Shown here piece by piece: positions 63,792-64,000 of a stretch of DNA of 64,000 nucleotides (the stretch's first letter is position 1; each line of letters opens with the position of its first letter). Source of the DNA: CAZYLZ01 sp964648335. Lineage in GTDB: Bacteria > Patescibacteriota > Minisyncoccia > Phycocordibacterales > UBA2100. The DNA lies in the NCBI GenBank assembly GCA_964648335.1, contig CAZYLZ010000006.1, forward strand, positions 1 through 64,000. Direction: 5' to 3'. A program made the translations under genes and the position numbers. The notes beneath the pieces were generated by a model. The model was not told the origin of the DNA and did no database searches. It saw nothing but the letters and a program-made list of their open reading frames with translations.

Positions 63792-64000
63792 ATGTCCACC
63801 AAACTCTATATTGGAGGCATCAACTACAAGACGACAGATCAGGGCTTGCAGGAGGCTTTTGCCCCAGCAGGAAACGTTCTCTCGGCTCGGATTATCATGG
63901 ACAAGATGACTGGCCGCTCACGCGGATTCGGTTTCGTCGAGTTCGAATCTGAGGAGGATGCTAACAAAGCGATCGAAATGTGGGACGGCAAGGAACTCGA
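63792..64000 (+). CDS. RRM-type RNA-binding protein (partial)
   Basis: The first 69 residues form an RNA recognition motif: RNP2 LYIGGI near the start and RNP1 RGFGFVEF at about 50-57, with the helix LQEAFAPAG between. Single-RRM proteins of this kind bind RNA and in bacteria often respond to cold or growth changes. The 3' end is outside the window. No binding site stands right before the ATG; a hairpin-bound AAGGAGG lies about 30 nt upstream. Confidence 0.9.
   Translation, partial: MSTKLYIGGINYKTTDQGLQEAFAPAGNVLSARIIMDKMTGRSRGFGFVEFESEEDANKAIEMWDGKEL

Overview
The window looks like a scaffold of a Candidate Phyla Radiation (Patescibacteria) genome, most likely of the Parcubacteria type. The 100 N run near the left end suggests a metagenome assembly. 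Pointers to this group are: an initiation factor IF-2 of only about 500 aa without the usual N-terminal extensions; a ClpB-type chaperone; pilin-like small membrane proteins of the kind common in CPR genomes; a type IV pilus operon with several prepilins; many secreted Ig-like and peptidoglycan-binding-like proteins; and many tiny orphan genes. TGA is used as a stop codon, so the code is the standard bacterial one. All family names come from reading motifs; no database search was possible.

Layout. 1-1.7 kb holds small orphan genes, each with its own promoter, ribosome binding site and hairpin terminator, plus the N gap. 1.7-6.4 kb (minus) holds a ClpB-like chaperone, a trypsin-fold protein that has lost its catalytic residues, and a secreted CAP-domain protein. 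7.0-16.5 kb (minus) is a type IV pilus assembly operon read as pilB, pilC, a GspH-like pilin, a prepilin carrying an LVIVD beta-propeller, a minor pilin, a 1305-aa pilin-anchored vWA adhesin and a major-pilin-like gene. 16.6-24.2 kb (minus) looks like an exopolysaccharide locus: family-2 glycosyltransferase, small membrane partner, giant NodB deacetylase with carbohydrate-binding-like modules, a double-psi barrel protein and a GH26-like protein. 24.7-30.5 kb holds secreted Ig-like, PDZ and peptidoglycan-binding-like proteins.

30.6-38 kb holds a cysteine desulfurase, infB-rbfA, an HD phosphohydrolase, glmS and four tRNA genes. Three of these tRNAs are followed by structured elements that carry mirror copies of the tRNA's own 3' end. 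38.8-43 kb (minus) is an operon of a methyltransferase, a membrane-anchored solute-binding protein, four tandem pilin-like membrane proteins and three small coiled-coil proteins. 43.4-49.4 kb holds gyrA, a metallo-beta-lactamase-fold protein, a gene-poor stretch with two short transcription units carrying mini-ORFs, and rpsA. 49.5-53.7 kb has small orphan genes, pth, lepB and a HisRS-like protein. 53.7-56.5 kb is an island with a frameshifted IS200 transposase, a stand-alone AICAR transformylase and a DUF559 endonuclease remnant inside CT-rich repeats. 56.6-61.1 kb is the cell-division/translation block rpsU, ybeY, ftsA, ftsZ, followed by trxB. The right end has orphan genes and the start of an RRM RNA-binding protein.

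Two expression styles show. Many core genes lack a Shine-Dalgarno sequence and several have the -10 box only 6-12 nt before the start codon, so they are probably leaderless. The small orphan genes mostly have strong Shine-Dalgarno sequences, single-gene promoters and their own terminators.
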